Source: CAZTII01 sp964613305
Lineage (GTDB): Bacteria > Bacillota_I > Bacilli_A > Erysipelotrichales > Erysipelotrichaceae
Direction of reading: 5' to 3'
DNA length: 12,892 nt
Assembly (NCBI GenBank): GCA_964613305.1
Contig: CAZTII010000055.1
Coordinates: forward strand, 1 to 12,892
Part shown: piece by piece, positions 1 to 7,038 of the stretch
Layout of the letters: each line of letters starts with the position of its first letter
Position numbering within the stretch: position 1 is the first letter of the stretch
Program-made: the position numbers and the translations under genes
Notes under the pieces: model-generated
Database searches by the model: none
Told to the model about the DNA's origin: nothing
What the model saw: the letters and a program-made list of their open reading frames with translations, nothing else

Positions 1-48
1 ATTATACACTATATCAAAAAAACTAAAACAATTACTATTCAAATATAG

Positions 49-558
49 TTACAACGAGTCAAAAAAATTTATTTTTTTCAAATAAATTACTAAAAAATAA
101 CCAGAAACACAACTAATCAATTCACCTAAGGCTACATATGTCCCTTGAAGGATCCAATTTAAATAAAACTGTTGGCTCATTAATACAATCGCTAATTCAA
201 GACCAATCACTATACCATTGATAACAATCGGCGACATAATAGATAATAGTGGAACTTTAAGAAATGTTTTATCGCGCCATTTTAATGTGAGTATCGCGGC
301 TAAAAAAGTCGCAAACGTTCCTACGATAATATCCATCGCTCCAAGAATATTTACTCCCATCATCGAACCAATTAAATTGGTTAAAAAACAACCAAGAGTA
401 ACCCCATATACTGATGGCGGATACAACAAAGGAAGCAACACCAATCCTTCCGCTATTCTAACTTGAACACTACCAAATGAAAATGGTGCCAACGCTATTG
501 ATAGTACCGTATAAATTGAGGCAATAAGCGCAATTGATACTATTTTTTTTGTTTGCAT
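49..558 (-). CDS. queT: QueT-family queuosine-precursor transporter
   Basis: This small integral membrane protein of 169 aa has five to six hydrophobic segments (about residues 5-25, 37-58, 60-80, 82-93, 103-128 and 138-160). It matches the QueT family (COG4708/PF06177), thought to be the substrate-binding membrane component that imports queuosine precursors such as preQ1. The family signature is visible at residues 28-40 (FGSVQVRIAEGLV), followed by glycine-rich helices containing TNLIGSMMG. The start at 558 is chosen because GGAGG lies 4 nt upstream (563-567); an upstream in-frame ATG at 576 has no ribosome binding site. No energy-coupling-factor genes adjoin it, so it would share an ATPase module encoded elsewhere, if it needs one. 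It diverges from the marR-exporter operon. No clear terminator follows the stop codon: the first 48 bases hold only a T-run (minus strand, 16-22) without a stable stem. The family call is firm; the substrate is inferred from family knowledge. Confidence 0.85.
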   Translation of the reverse strand: MQTKKIVSIALIASIYTVLSIALAPFSFGSVQVRIAEGLVLLPLLYPPSVYGVTLGCFLTNLIGSMMGVNILGAMDIIVGTFATFLAAILTLKWRDKTFLKVPLLSIMSPIVINGIVIGLELAIVLMSQQFYLNWILQGTYVALGELISCVSGYFLVIYLKKINFFDSL

Positions 559-587
559 ACTACCTCCTACAGTCATAAACCGTTACA

Positions 588-596
588 ATTATATCA
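588..596 (-). promoter_or_regulatory. Extended -10 promoter proximal to queT
   Basis: The minus strand reads TGATATAAT, a perfect TATAAT hexamer (588-593) with the TG of an extended -10 element. No good -35 is found at 17 bp, which fits an extended -10 promoter. Transcription would begin near 581 and give a leader of about 23 nt containing only the ribosome binding site. Confidence 0.5.
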
Positions 597-607
597 TTAT
601 TTTATTT

Positions 608-630
608 GTGGTACGATACATTATAACCAC
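608..630 (-). promoter_or_regulatory. Inverted repeat in queT upstream region (operator or leader hairpin)
   Basis: GTGGT and ACCAC arms of 5 bp flank a 13-nt spacer (608-612 and 626-630). If the proximal queT promoter is used, the repeat sits across its -35 region and would act as a DNA operator. If the distal promoter is used, it forms an RNA hairpin followed by an A-rich single strand. The conserved residues of a preQ1 riboswitch are not evident. Confidence 0.35.
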
Positions 631-646
631 TATTTTCACCTTATTT

Positions 647-676
647 AATATATCACGCAAAATTAATCGTTTCCAA
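647..676 (-). promoter_or_regulatory. Alternative distal promoter for queT
   Basis: On the minus strand TTGGAA (671-676) lies 18 bp upstream of TATATT (647-652). The latter is preceded by TGA, making an extended -10. Transcription from here would start near 640 and produce a leader of about 80 nt that contains the 608-630 hairpin and an A-rich tail. Whether this or the proximal promoter is used cannot be told from sequence. Confidence 0.35.
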
Positions 677-690
677 CTTATAGATTATTA

Positions 691-700
691 TTAACGTTAA
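691..700. repeat. 10-bp perfect palindrome TTAACGTTAA
   Basis: This self-complementary decamer lies between the divergent queT and marR promoters, 10 bp upstream of the marR -35 box. It could be a regulator binding site, but palindromes of this size also arise by chance in AT-rich DNA. Confidence 0.3.
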
Positions 701-710
701 AAATTAACCA

Positions 711-739
711 TTGACATTCATCAATAAATACAATAATAT
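711..739 (+). promoter_or_regulatory. Promoter of the marR-ABC exporter operon
   Basis: A consensus -35 box, TTGACA (711-716), is followed after 17 bp by TAATAT (734-739), a moderate -10 match. Transcription would start at about 746, inside the repeat array that immediately follows. The perfect -35 suggests a strong promoter held down by a repressor. Confidence 0.65.
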
Positions 740-740
740 A

Positions 741-764
741 GTTAGTAAGCTAACTGTTAGCTAA
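741..764 (+). promoter_or_regulatory. Probable MarR operator: array of GTTAG/CTAAC half-sites
   Basis: Four half-sites lie in 24 bp: GTTAG (741-745), CTAAC (750-754), GTTAG (756-760) and CTAA (761-764). The central part, AGCTAACTGTTAGCT (748-762), is a palindrome with 7-bp arms and a 1-nt spacer. Short TTAG/CTAA-type palindromes are typical MarR-family targets. The array covers the predicted start site, directly downstream of the -10 and upstream of the marR ribosome binding site, so bound repressor would block transcription. That the adjacent MarR protein binds here is inferred from position and symmetry. Confidence 0.65.
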
Positions 765-782
765 TGAACGATTGGAGGGACT

Positions 783-1259
783 ATGCACAAAGATATTAAA
801 TCGAGTCAACTATTACGCATTTGTAGTAATCAGTTTGATCGACGATGGATGATCGAAGGAGAACTTACTGACTTAACATCTTCACAGATTCAACTTTTAA
901 TGTATATGATATTTCATAACGATAGAACAATTTATCCAATTGATTTACAACAAAAATTTCAATTATCAAAGGCCACTGTCAGTGGACTTTTAAAAAGACT
1001 TCAAGAAAAAGGTTACATTGAATTTCAAGTATCTAAAACAGATAATCGTTATAAAGAAATTATCGTATTAGAAAAAGCTTATACAGTAAAAAATACCTTA
1101 AAAGAAAAAACAACTGAAATCGAAAAAATTATGTTTGATGGTTTTACAAATGATGAAAAAACACAATTTCATCAACAATTACTCAGAATATTACACAATC
1201 TAAAAGGAAAGGATGGATGTCATGATAAAAACAATATTAAGCCATGTCAAAGAATATAA
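783..1259 (+). CDS. MarR-family transcriptional regulator
   Basis: This 158-aa winged-helix regulator probably acts as a dimeric, ligand-responsive repressor of its own operon. The DNA-binding core is visible: a helix at about 51-60, a recognition helix at about 61-74 (LSKATVSGLLKRLQEKG), and a wing at about 80-97 with the family pattern D-x-R-x-K-x-I (DNRYKEIIV). Flanking N- and C-terminal helices would form the dimer interface. Translation starts at ATG 783 with GGAGGG at 774-779. It is the first gene of an operon with two ABC exporter subunits, a common Bacillota arrangement in which the regulator senses an exported or toxic compound, often aromatic. Its 3' end overlaps the next gene by 38-47 bp, giving a hydrophilic tail of about 16 residues (142-158) that may be a recent extension. 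The family is sure; the ligand is unknown. Confidence 0.9.
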   Translation: MHKDIKSSQLLRICSNQFDRRWMIEGELTDLTSSQIQLLMYMIFHNDRTIYPIDLQQKFQLSKATVSGLLKRLQEKGYIEFQVSKTDNRYKEIIVLEKAYTVKNTLKEKTTEIEKIMFDGFTNDEKTQFHQQLLRILHNLKGKDGCHDKNNIKPCQRI

Positions 1260-2955
1260 AAAGGCTTCCTTATTAACACCAATGTTTGTCATATGTGAAG
1301 TTTTTCTAGATATGTCATTACCATTTTTAATGTCCTTTATTATCGACCAAGGAATTAGTAAAGGAAACATTAAAAATGTATTATTATACGGGTTATTAAT
1401 GATTGTAATCGCCCTAATCTCCACATGGTTTGGTGTTTTATCCGGATTTAATGGTGCTAAAGCATCAGCTGGATTAGCCAAAAACCTACGTCAAGCAATG
1501 TTTGAAAAAATTCAAAGCTTCTCATTTCAAAACATTGACCACTATGAAACTTCATCACTTATCACAAGAATGATGAGTGATACAACAAACGTACAAAACT
1601 CTTACTTAATGATGCTAAGAATGTTGGTACGTTCCCCAATTACACTTGTTGTCGCTATGTTTATGACTTACAGCATCAACGGTAAACTAGCAAATATCTT
1701 CTTAGTTGCACTTATCTTTCTTGTGTTTGCTTTAGGTGGAATTATTGCGATCGCATCTCCATTATTTAAAAAAGTATTTCAACGCTACGATGTATTAAAC
1801 GCAGGTGTTCAAGAAAACATTAGTAACATCCGTGTTGTAAAAGCATTCGTAAAAGAAGAAGAAGAAAAGAAAAAATTTAAAATCGATACGAATGTATTAG
1901 CCAAAATGTTTATAAAAGTAGAAAACATCATTGTTCTAAATATGCCATTAATGAATTTAACCATGTACGCATGTATTATCGCATTATCATGGTTTGGCGG
2001 TAAAATGATTGTTGTAAATGAATTAACTACTGGTCAATTAATGAGTATGTTCGCCTATACCATGAATATTTTAATGAGTCTAATGATGATGGCAATGGTC
2101 TTCGTAATGGTATCCATGAGTTTAGCAAGCGCTAAACGTATTGCGGATTTATTAAATGATGAACCAACAATTACTAATCCTGAAAATGCCATCACAACAA
2201 TAAAAGATGGTTCCATCGACTATAAAAATGTCAGCTTTGGCTATCATACAGGATACGATAAAGAAGTATTAAGAAACATCAACCTATCGATTAAAAGTGG
2301 TGAAACAATTGGTATTTTAGGCGGAACTGGAAGTTCTAAATCAACATTAGTTCAATTATTAGGACGATTCTATGATGTTAATAGCGGTGAAGTACTCGTT
2401 GGTGGTGTTAATGTCAAAGAATATGATTTAAATACCTTACGCCAACAAGTAGCGATGGTGTTACAAAAAAACGAGTTATTCTCAGGAACAATCATTGAAA
2501 ACTTACGTTGGGGAAAAGAAGATGCAACGATGGAAGAAATGGAAAAAGCATGTCAAGATGCGCAAGCTAGTGAATTCATCGATCAATTTCCTGATGGCTA
2601 TAACACATACATCGAAGCAGGCGGAGTTAACTTATCCGGTGGCCAAAAACAACGTCTTTGTATCGCTAGAGCACTTGTAAGTCAGCCAAAAATATTAATT
2701 TTAGATGATTCAACTAGCGCTGTCGATACTTCAACTGATCGATTAATTCGCGAAGCATTTAAAAACAACTATAGCGACATTACAAAAATAATCATCGGAC
2801 AACGCATTTCATCCATTGAAGAAGCAGATCGCATCGTTGTCTTAGACAATGGAAAAATTGTTGATATCGGGACAAATGACGAATTATTAACTCGTTGTAC
2901 AATTTATCAAGAAGTTGCCCAAAGCCAACGAAATGAGGTGAGCAATAATGACTAG
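1222..2955 (+). CDS. Heterodimeric ABC exporter, subunit with degenerate ATP site
   Basis: This 577-aa half-transporter has a six-helix type I exporter membrane domain (about 1-310) fused to a nucleotide-binding domain (about 330-570). It belongs to the heterodimeric multidrug exporters typified by TM287/288 and BmrCD. Visible motifs are Walker A GGTGSSKS (367-374, with Ser where the second-last Gly is usual), the Q-loop at Gln415, a canonical LSGGQ signature (471-475), and Walker B LILDD (Asp495). An Asp sits at 496 in place of the catalytic Glu, and the switch position is Gln527 instead of His. Its own ATP site should therefore hydrolyse poorly, while its signature completes the working site on the partner. 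Two starts are possible, ATG 1213 or 1222. I chose 1222 because GGATGG lies 5 nt upstream and related proteins begin like MIKTIL. It overlaps the regulator upstream and, by 8 bp, the partner downstream. The substrate is unknown. Confidence 0.9.
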   Translation: MIKTILSHVKEYKKASLLTPMFVICEVFLDMSLPFLMSFIIDQGISKGNIKNVLLYGLLMIVIALISTWFGVLSGFNGAKASAGLAKNLRQAMFEKIQSFSFQNIDHYETSSLITRMMSDTTNVQNSYLMMLRMLVRSPITLVVAMFMTYSINGKLANIFLVALIFLVFALGGIIAIASPLFKKVFQRYDVLNAGVQENISNIRVVKAFVKEEEEKKKFKIDTNVLAKMFIKVENIIVLNMPLMNLTMYACIIALSWFGGKMIVVNELTTGQLMSMFAYTMNILMSLMMMAMVFVMVSMSLASAKRIADLLNDEPTITNPENAITTIKDGSIDYKNVSFGYHTGYDKEVLRNINLSIKSGETIGILGGTGSSKSTLVQLLGRFYDVNSGEVLVGGVNVKEYDLNTLRQQVAMVLQKNELFSGTIIENLRWGKEDATMEEMEKACQDAQASEFIDQFPDGYNTYIEAGGVNLSGGQKQRLCIARALVSQPKILILDDSTSAVDTSTDRLIREAFKNNYSDITKIIIGQRISSIEEADRIVVLDNGKIVDIGTNDELLTRCTIYQEVAQSQRNEVSNND

Positions 2956-4840
2956 AATGATGGGACCTCGCGCAACCGCAACTGTACCTCTTAATAAAAA
3001 AGCCTTAAAACGATTATTTACCTACGTAACAAAAGCATATCCAATTCATTGCATCGTTGTGGTTATAGGAATTATTCTAACATCGATTGCCAATGTTGCT
3101 TCTTCGGTATTTATGAAAACATTAATCGATAGCTACATTACTCCTTTAATCAATGTAGCTAATCCTGACTTCGCTCCATTATTTAACGCTCTAACAAAAA
3201 TGGCAATGCTTTATGGAATCGGTATTTTAGCCGCATTTATCTATCAAAAAGTACTTGTTGTTATTACTCAAGGTGTAATGGAACGACTTAGAAACGATAT
3301 GTTTGCCCATATGCAAAACTTACCAATAAACTATTTTGATACACGCAGTCATGGCGATATCATGTCGCTTTATACAAATGATATCGATACCTTACGCCAA
3401 GTAATATCACAAAGTATTCCTCAATTTATATCTGCTATTTTAATGATAACTGGTGTATTAATTTCTATGATCGTATTAAGTATTCCTCTTACCATTGTAT
3501 CTCTATCCATGGTATGGGTAATGCAAAAATTCGTTCGCTTTATCTCGAGTAAAAGTAGACCATATTTTATCAAACAACAACAAAATTTAGGTAAAGAAAA
3601 TGGTTATATCGAAGAAATGATGAGTGGTGCTAAAGTAGTAAAAGCATTCACTTATGAACAACGAGCAATCAACCAATTCAAACAACTCAACGATGAATTA
3701 TTCGACAGTTCTTACAACGCCAATCGATTCGCCAATATCTTAATGCCCGTAATGGCTAGTTTAGGCAACTTATCGTACGTTGTCGTCGCAACCGTTGGCG
3801 CCATCGTATCGATTAGTTTCCCTTCCCTCTTATCCATTGGTACCCTAGCTTCATTCCTTCAACTTAATAAATCATTCGTTATGCCGATGGCACAAGTCGC
3901 AAACCAATTAAATGCCGTTATTAGTGCATTAGCTGGAGCTGAACGAATCTTTGATCTTCTTGATGAAGAAGTAGAAGTTGACGAAGGACAAGTAACCCTT
4001 GTCGCATGTCAAGAAAATAATGGTAAGTTAGAAGAAACTAATCAAAGAACAGGAATATGGGCATGGAAACATCCACGTCCAAATGGTGATTTTGAACTTA
4101 TCCCATTAAAAGGAGATGTTATATTCCATGATGTTGACTTTGGTTATACAAAAGAAAGAAATGTATTACACAACATTAATTTATACGCTGATTCAGGTCA
4201 AAAATTAGCCTTTGTCGGTGCTACAGGAGCGGGAAAAACGTCGATTACCAACCTGATTAATCGATTCTATGAAATCAACAAAGGTTCCATAACATATGAT
4301 GGAATTGATGTTCGACTCATAAAAAAAGATGATTTAAGACGATCACTTGGAATTGTACTTCAAGAAACAAATTTATTCACGATGTCCATTAAAGACAACA
4401 TTCGTTATGGAAAACCCGATGCCACTGATGAAGATGTCATTAACGCCGCAAAACTAGCAAATGCCCACGAGTTTATTATGCATTTAGAAGATGGTTACGA
4501 CACAATTTTAACTGGATCAGGTTCATCCCTATCACAAGGCCAACGACAGCTATTATCGATAGCACGTGCCGCTTTAGCTGATTGTCCAGTATTAATACTT
4601 GATGAGGCAACATCTTCCATTGACTCAAGAACCGAAAAAATTGTTCAAACGGGAATGGATCGTCTAATGAAAGGAAGAACCGTATTTGTTATTGCTCACC
4701 GCTTATCAACCATTAAAAACTCTGATGTTATTATGGTGTTAGATCAAGGAAAAATAATTGAACGCGGTAATCATGACAGTTTGATGAAAGAAAAAGGAAT
4801 TTACTATCAGTTAAGCACTGGTGCTTTATTGATGGATTAG
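2948..4840 (+). CDS. Heterodimeric ABC exporter, catalytic subunit
   Basis: This 630-aa partner half-transporter has six transmembrane helices within about 1-330. An extra linker of about 40 residues (345-386, containing RTGIWAWKHP) is typical of this Bacillota subfamily, and the nucleotide-binding domain spans about 388-625. Walker A GATGAGKT (424-431), Gln472, Walker B LILDE with catalytic Glu553, and the switch His584 are all canonical. Its signature is LSQGQ (528-532) instead of LSGGQ. Paired with the upstream subunit, this gives one competent ATP site (this Walker A/B/His with the partner's LSGGQ) and one degenerate site. ATG 2948 overlaps the end of the previous gene by 8 bp and has GAGGTG at 2935-2940, so the two subunits are likely made in equal amounts. 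It probably exports drugs, lipids or other hydrophobic compounds across the cytoplasmic membrane. A terminator begins immediately after the stop codon. Confidence 0.9.
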   Translation: MTRMMGPRATATVPLNKKALKRLFTYVTKAYPIHCIVVVIGIILTSIANVASSVFMKTLIDSYITPLINVANPDFAPLFNALTKMAMLYGIGILAAFIYQKVLVVITQGVMERLRNDMFAHMQNLPINYFDTRSHGDIMSLYTNDIDTLRQVISQSIPQFISAILMITGVLISMIVLSIPLTIVSLSMVWVMQKFVRFISSKSRPYFIKQQQNLGKENGYIEEMMSGAKVVKAFTYEQRAINQFKQLNDELFDSSYNANRFANILMPVMASLGNLSYVVVATVGAIVSISFPSLLSIGTLASFLQLNKSFVMPMAQVANQLNAVISALAGAERIFDLLDEEVEVDEGQVTLVACQENNGKLEETNQRTGIWAWKHPRPNGDFELIPLKGDVIFHDVDFGYTKERNVLHNINLYADSGQKLAFVGATGAGKTSITNLINRFYEINKGSITYDGIDVRLIKKDDLRRSLGIVLQETNLFTMSIKDNIRYGKPDATDEDVINAAKLANAHEFIMHLEDGYDTILTGSGSSLSQGQRQLLSIARAALADCPVLILDEATSSIDSRTEKIVQTGMDRLMKGRTVFVIAHRLSTIKNSDVIMVLDQGKIIERGNHDSLMKEKGIYYQLSTGALLMD

Positions 4841-4867
4841 GCGAACAATTGATGTTCGCTTTTTTTT
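4841..4867 (+). terminator. Intrinsic terminator of the marR-ABC operon
   Basis: GCGAACA (4841-4847) and TGTTCGC (4853-4859) form a perfect 7-bp stem with a 5-nt loop, followed by eight T residues (4860-4867). It starts directly after the stop codon of the second exporter gene and separates the operon from the sulfotransferase gene. Confidence 0.92.
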
Positions 4868-4890
4868 ATGAAAAGTAATACAATATCATG

Positions 4891-4896
4891 TATAAT
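4891..4896 (+). promoter_or_regulatory. Candidate -10 box for the sulfotransferase gene
   Basis: A perfect TATAAT lies 17 nt upstream of the start codon, just after the operon terminator. No convincing -35 is seen; TTATGA at 4866-4871 is weak and 19 bp away. Transcription starting near 4903 would leave a leader of only about 11 nt beginning at the ribosome binding site (AAGGAGGT, 4902-4909). The assignment is plausible but uncertain. Confidence 0.4.
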
Positions 4897-4913
4897 AGTA
4901 GAAGGAGGTTCGT

Positions 4914-6872
4914 ATGAAAAAAATAATAATAACTTTACTTATAAGCATCATTTTATTCGTCGCATTTATTTTCTATCCAAGGGAAGTAACCCCACCAGTT
5001 GATTTAAAACCAATCGTGGTTAATAAACAACAATTATTGATTGAAAAACAAAATGACGAAACAAAACAATTACTCGAAAAATGTGTTAACGGAACAATCG
5101 ATAATCCTGTAGTTATTGTCAATCCATATCGCATTTCTCCACTATCGGCACTTATTCAATTTACTACGCAACAAGAGGAAGAAGTAACTATTACTGTCGT
5201 TGGAAAAACAGAAGCAACTTCTCTTATTACCAAACATCCAAAGACGACAAATCATTTAATACCAATTATTGGCTTATATAGTGATCAAGAAACAACCGTT
5301 AAAATAAACTGTGGAAAAACAACAAAAACGCTTACTATTCAAGCCGATAAAATACCGGATGATGCCGCTATTCCACAAGCATTAACAAATAAAACAAAAG
5401 AAAAAAATGTCCTCTACTTTACTACACCAGCGAGTAAAGGATATGTTAGTGGATATGATACTAACGGTGATTTACGCTTTATCATCACTGAAAAAATGGT
5501 ATGGGATGTCAATCAATTAAGTGATGGAATGATTACAATGGGCACAAACCGCATTATTTCTTCACCATATTACACAACGGGCTTTGTCACAATGGATTTT
5601 TTAGGACATATTGATAAAGAAGTATCTCTACCAGGAGGTTATCACCATGATATTGATGAATTACCAAACGGAAACTATTTAGTCGCAAGTGACGACTTCC
5701 ATAAAACAACTGTCGAAGACGTCGTTGTAGAAGTAGACAAAAATACTGGCGAAATCGTAAAATCATTCGATTTGTCTAAAATTATGCAGTTGGATGATAA
5801 TGCAAGCGATACAATGGAAGATGGAAAAAATCTCGATTGGACAAAAAAAGACTGGTTCCACAACAATTCAGTCGATTATCAACCAGACAATAACACCTTA
5901 ACTGTAAGTGGTAGACACCAAGATTGTGTTGCAGTCATCGATTACGACACTAAAAAACTACTATATATCATCGGTTCACCTAAAGGGTGGAGCGAAAAAA
6001 TGCAACCATATTTCTTAAAACCAATCGGCGAAAACTTTGAATGGCAATGGATGCAACATGCCGCTACATGGATTGATAAAGACCATATCATGATATTTGA
6101 TAACGGTGTTAATCGTTCTAAAACAAAAGAAGGAGCCATTGACGCCAACGATAATTATTCACGTGCTGTCGTTTATAAAGTAGACGTGGATAAAAAAGAA
6201 ATTACACAAGTGTATCAATATGGTAAAGAAAGAGGAAGCAGTTATTATTCTCCATATATTTGTGATGTCGATTATCTAGGTAAAAACCATTATTTAGTCA
6301 CTTCGGGTGGTATTTCCTTTACCGATAATAAAGTAAATAATATTCCAGGTTCTCTAGCACAACCAGATGAATATAACGCTTATGTCACTGAAGTTAAAAA
6401 TAATGATGTCATCTTAGAATTTAAATGGTTAGCTAATATTTATCGTAGCGAAAAAATGTCAATGAATACCATTAAAATGGCAACCCTAGAACCAAAGAAA
6501 CAACTTGGAAGTTTAAAAGAAACACATTATACACCATATAATGAAACAACAAAAGTAGAACCATTAGAAAGTGCATTAAGCTCAACATTATCCATTACGT
6601 CAACAAGCGATAGTTTTGAATTTAGTGTAGAACTTGAAAAACACGACAATTTCGCTATTTTACTAAGAAACAACAAAGAACAACGTCTATACACACTTCA
6701 AACAGATGAAGCACCAGGCATGTGTGTAGCCGTATTTAATCAAAAAGACAGCAATAAAAAAATCATTAAAAAATTAATTAGTTTTGATGGATTGAGTGAT
6801 GATATGGAAATTATCGTCATTAAAAACAATTTTTTATACACTGGAGAACAAACTATTAAAGACATACGTTAA
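4914..6872 (+). CDS. Arylsulfate sulfotransferase, membrane-anchored (AssT family)
   Basis: This 652-aa PAPS-independent arylsulfate sulfotransferase would move sulfate from one phenolic sulfate ester to another phenol outside the cell membrane. A basic start and hydrophobic segment (residues 4-20) form a signal peptide or membrane anchor; there is no lipobox Cys. Residues about 55-145 resemble the AssT N-terminal beta domain (NPYRISPLSAL), and about 165-530 form the beta-propeller. Active-site motifs align with E. coli AssT: HHDID (His244/245, its His252), DWFHNNS (His316 and Asn318, its His356/Asn358), SGRHQD (Arg334, its Arg374) and MQHAATW (His382, its His436, the transiently sulfated residue). 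The cysteine pair of the E. coli enzyme is not apparent: the cysteines at 57, 133, 338, 450 and 604 are widely spaced. A C-terminal beta-rich region of about 100 residues follows the propeller. It has its own ribosome binding site and terminators on both sides. Family assignment is strong; the natural donor and acceptor are unknown. Confidence 0.88.
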   Translation: MKKIIITLLISIILFVAFIFYPREVTPPVDLKPIVVNKQQLLIEKQNDETKQLLEKCVNGTIDNPVVIVNPYRISPLSALIQFTTQQEEEVTITVVGKTEATSLITKHPKTTNHLIPIIGLYSDQETTVKINCGKTTKTLTIQADKIPDDAAIPQALTNKTKEKNVLYFTTPASKGYVSGYDTNGDLRFIITEKMVWDVNQLSDGMITMGTNRIISSPYYTTGFVTMDFLGHIDKEVSLPGGYHHDIDELPNGNYLVASDDFHKTTVEDVVVEVDKNTGEIVKSFDLSKIMQLDDNASDTMEDGKNLDWTKKDWFHNNSVDYQPDNNTLTVSGRHQDCVAVIDYDTKKLLYIIGSPKGWSEKMQPYFLKPIGENFEWQWMQHAATWIDKDHIMIFDNGVNRSKTKEGAIDANDNYSRAVVYKVDVDKKEITQVYQYGKERGSSYYSPYICDVDYLGKNHYLVTSGGISFTDNKVNNIPGSLAQPDEYNAYVTEVKNNDVILEFKWLANIYRSEKMSMNTIKMATLEPKKQLGSLKETHYTPYNETTKVEPLESALSSTLSITSTSDSFEFSVELEKHDNFAILLRNNKEQRLYTLQTDEAPGMCVAVFNQKDSNKKIIKKLISFDGLSDDMEIIVIKNNFLYTGEQTIKDIR

Positions 6873-6901
6873 AAAGATATTCCGCAAGAATATCTTTTTT
6901 T
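6871..6901 (+). terminator. Intrinsic terminator after the sulfotransferase, probably bidirectional
   Basis: GATATTC (6876-6882) pairs with GAATATC (6888-6894) around the loop CGCAA. The flanking A-run (6871-6875) and T-run (6895-6901) extend the stem to 12 bp. It overlaps the sulfotransferase stop codon. The A-run gives a short T-run on the minus strand, and no other terminator follows the convergent ATPase gene, so the element may serve both. Confidence 0.88.
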
Positions 6902-6961
6902 ATACTATAAAGCAATAAACCTTCTACATGTATGCGTCAAAAACAATCAGTTCTCTTTCAC

Positions 6962-7015
6962 TCACTCATGTGGATGCTCCACATCATCTTCAGCCTTATA
7001 GCCACCAATACTCTT
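6962..7015 (-). pseudogene. Possible relic of a protein C-terminus
   Basis: Within the 155-bp gap between the convergent genes, the minus strand encodes KSIGGYKAEDDVEHPHE followed by TGA. It is bounded upstream by an in-frame TAA, with no start codon or ribosome binding site. The acidic, His-rich tail looks protein-like and could be what remains of a lost gene, but it is too short to identify and could be chance. The rest of the gap shows no gene. Confidence 0.15.
6968..6984. repeat. Perfect 7-bp hairpin without T-run
   Basis: ATGTGGA (6968-6974) and TCCACAT (6978-6984) are exact complements around a 3-nt loop. No T-run follows on either strand, so it is not an ordinary intrinsic terminator. 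It lies in the gap between the sulfotransferase terminator and the end of the ATPase gene. Confidence 0.45.
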
Positions 7016-7029
7016 TTACTTGAATTAAT

Positions 7030-7038
7030 ATTATATCA
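7030..7038 (-). promoter_or_regulatory. Orphan extended -10 sequence
   Basis: The minus strand reads TGATATAAT, identical to the proximal queT promoter element, 20 bp beyond the ATPase stop codon. No gene follows it in the 130 bp before the terminator. It may be a chance AT-rich match, a leftover promoter of a lost gene, or the source of a short RNA. Confidence 0.2.

Noticed and set aside
1..48. Terminator of queT
   Set aside because: A minus-strand run of seven T residues (16-22) is present but no stable GC-containing stem precedes it; CTATAT and ATATAG are separated by 28 nt.
218..466. Plus-strand open frame opposite queT
   Set aside because: It lies wholly inside the clear membrane-protein gene, has no ribosome binding site and no recognisable protein features.
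559..576. Longer queT start at ATG 576
   Set aside because: No ribosome binding site precedes it, and the extra residues include the codons that form the GGAGG site of the ATG at 558.
596..640. preQ1-I or preQ1-II riboswitch upstream of queT
   Set aside because: The hairpin and A-rich tail resemble the general plan, but the conserved loop and tail residues of either class are not seen, so it is reported only as a finding to test.
1200..1481. Minus-strand open frame across the marR-exporter junction
   Set aside because: It is antisense to two well-supported genes and has no start context.
5675..6148. Two minus-strand open frames inside the sulfotransferase gene
   Set aside because: Both overlap active-site coding sequence of a strongly supported gene and show no protein-like pattern.
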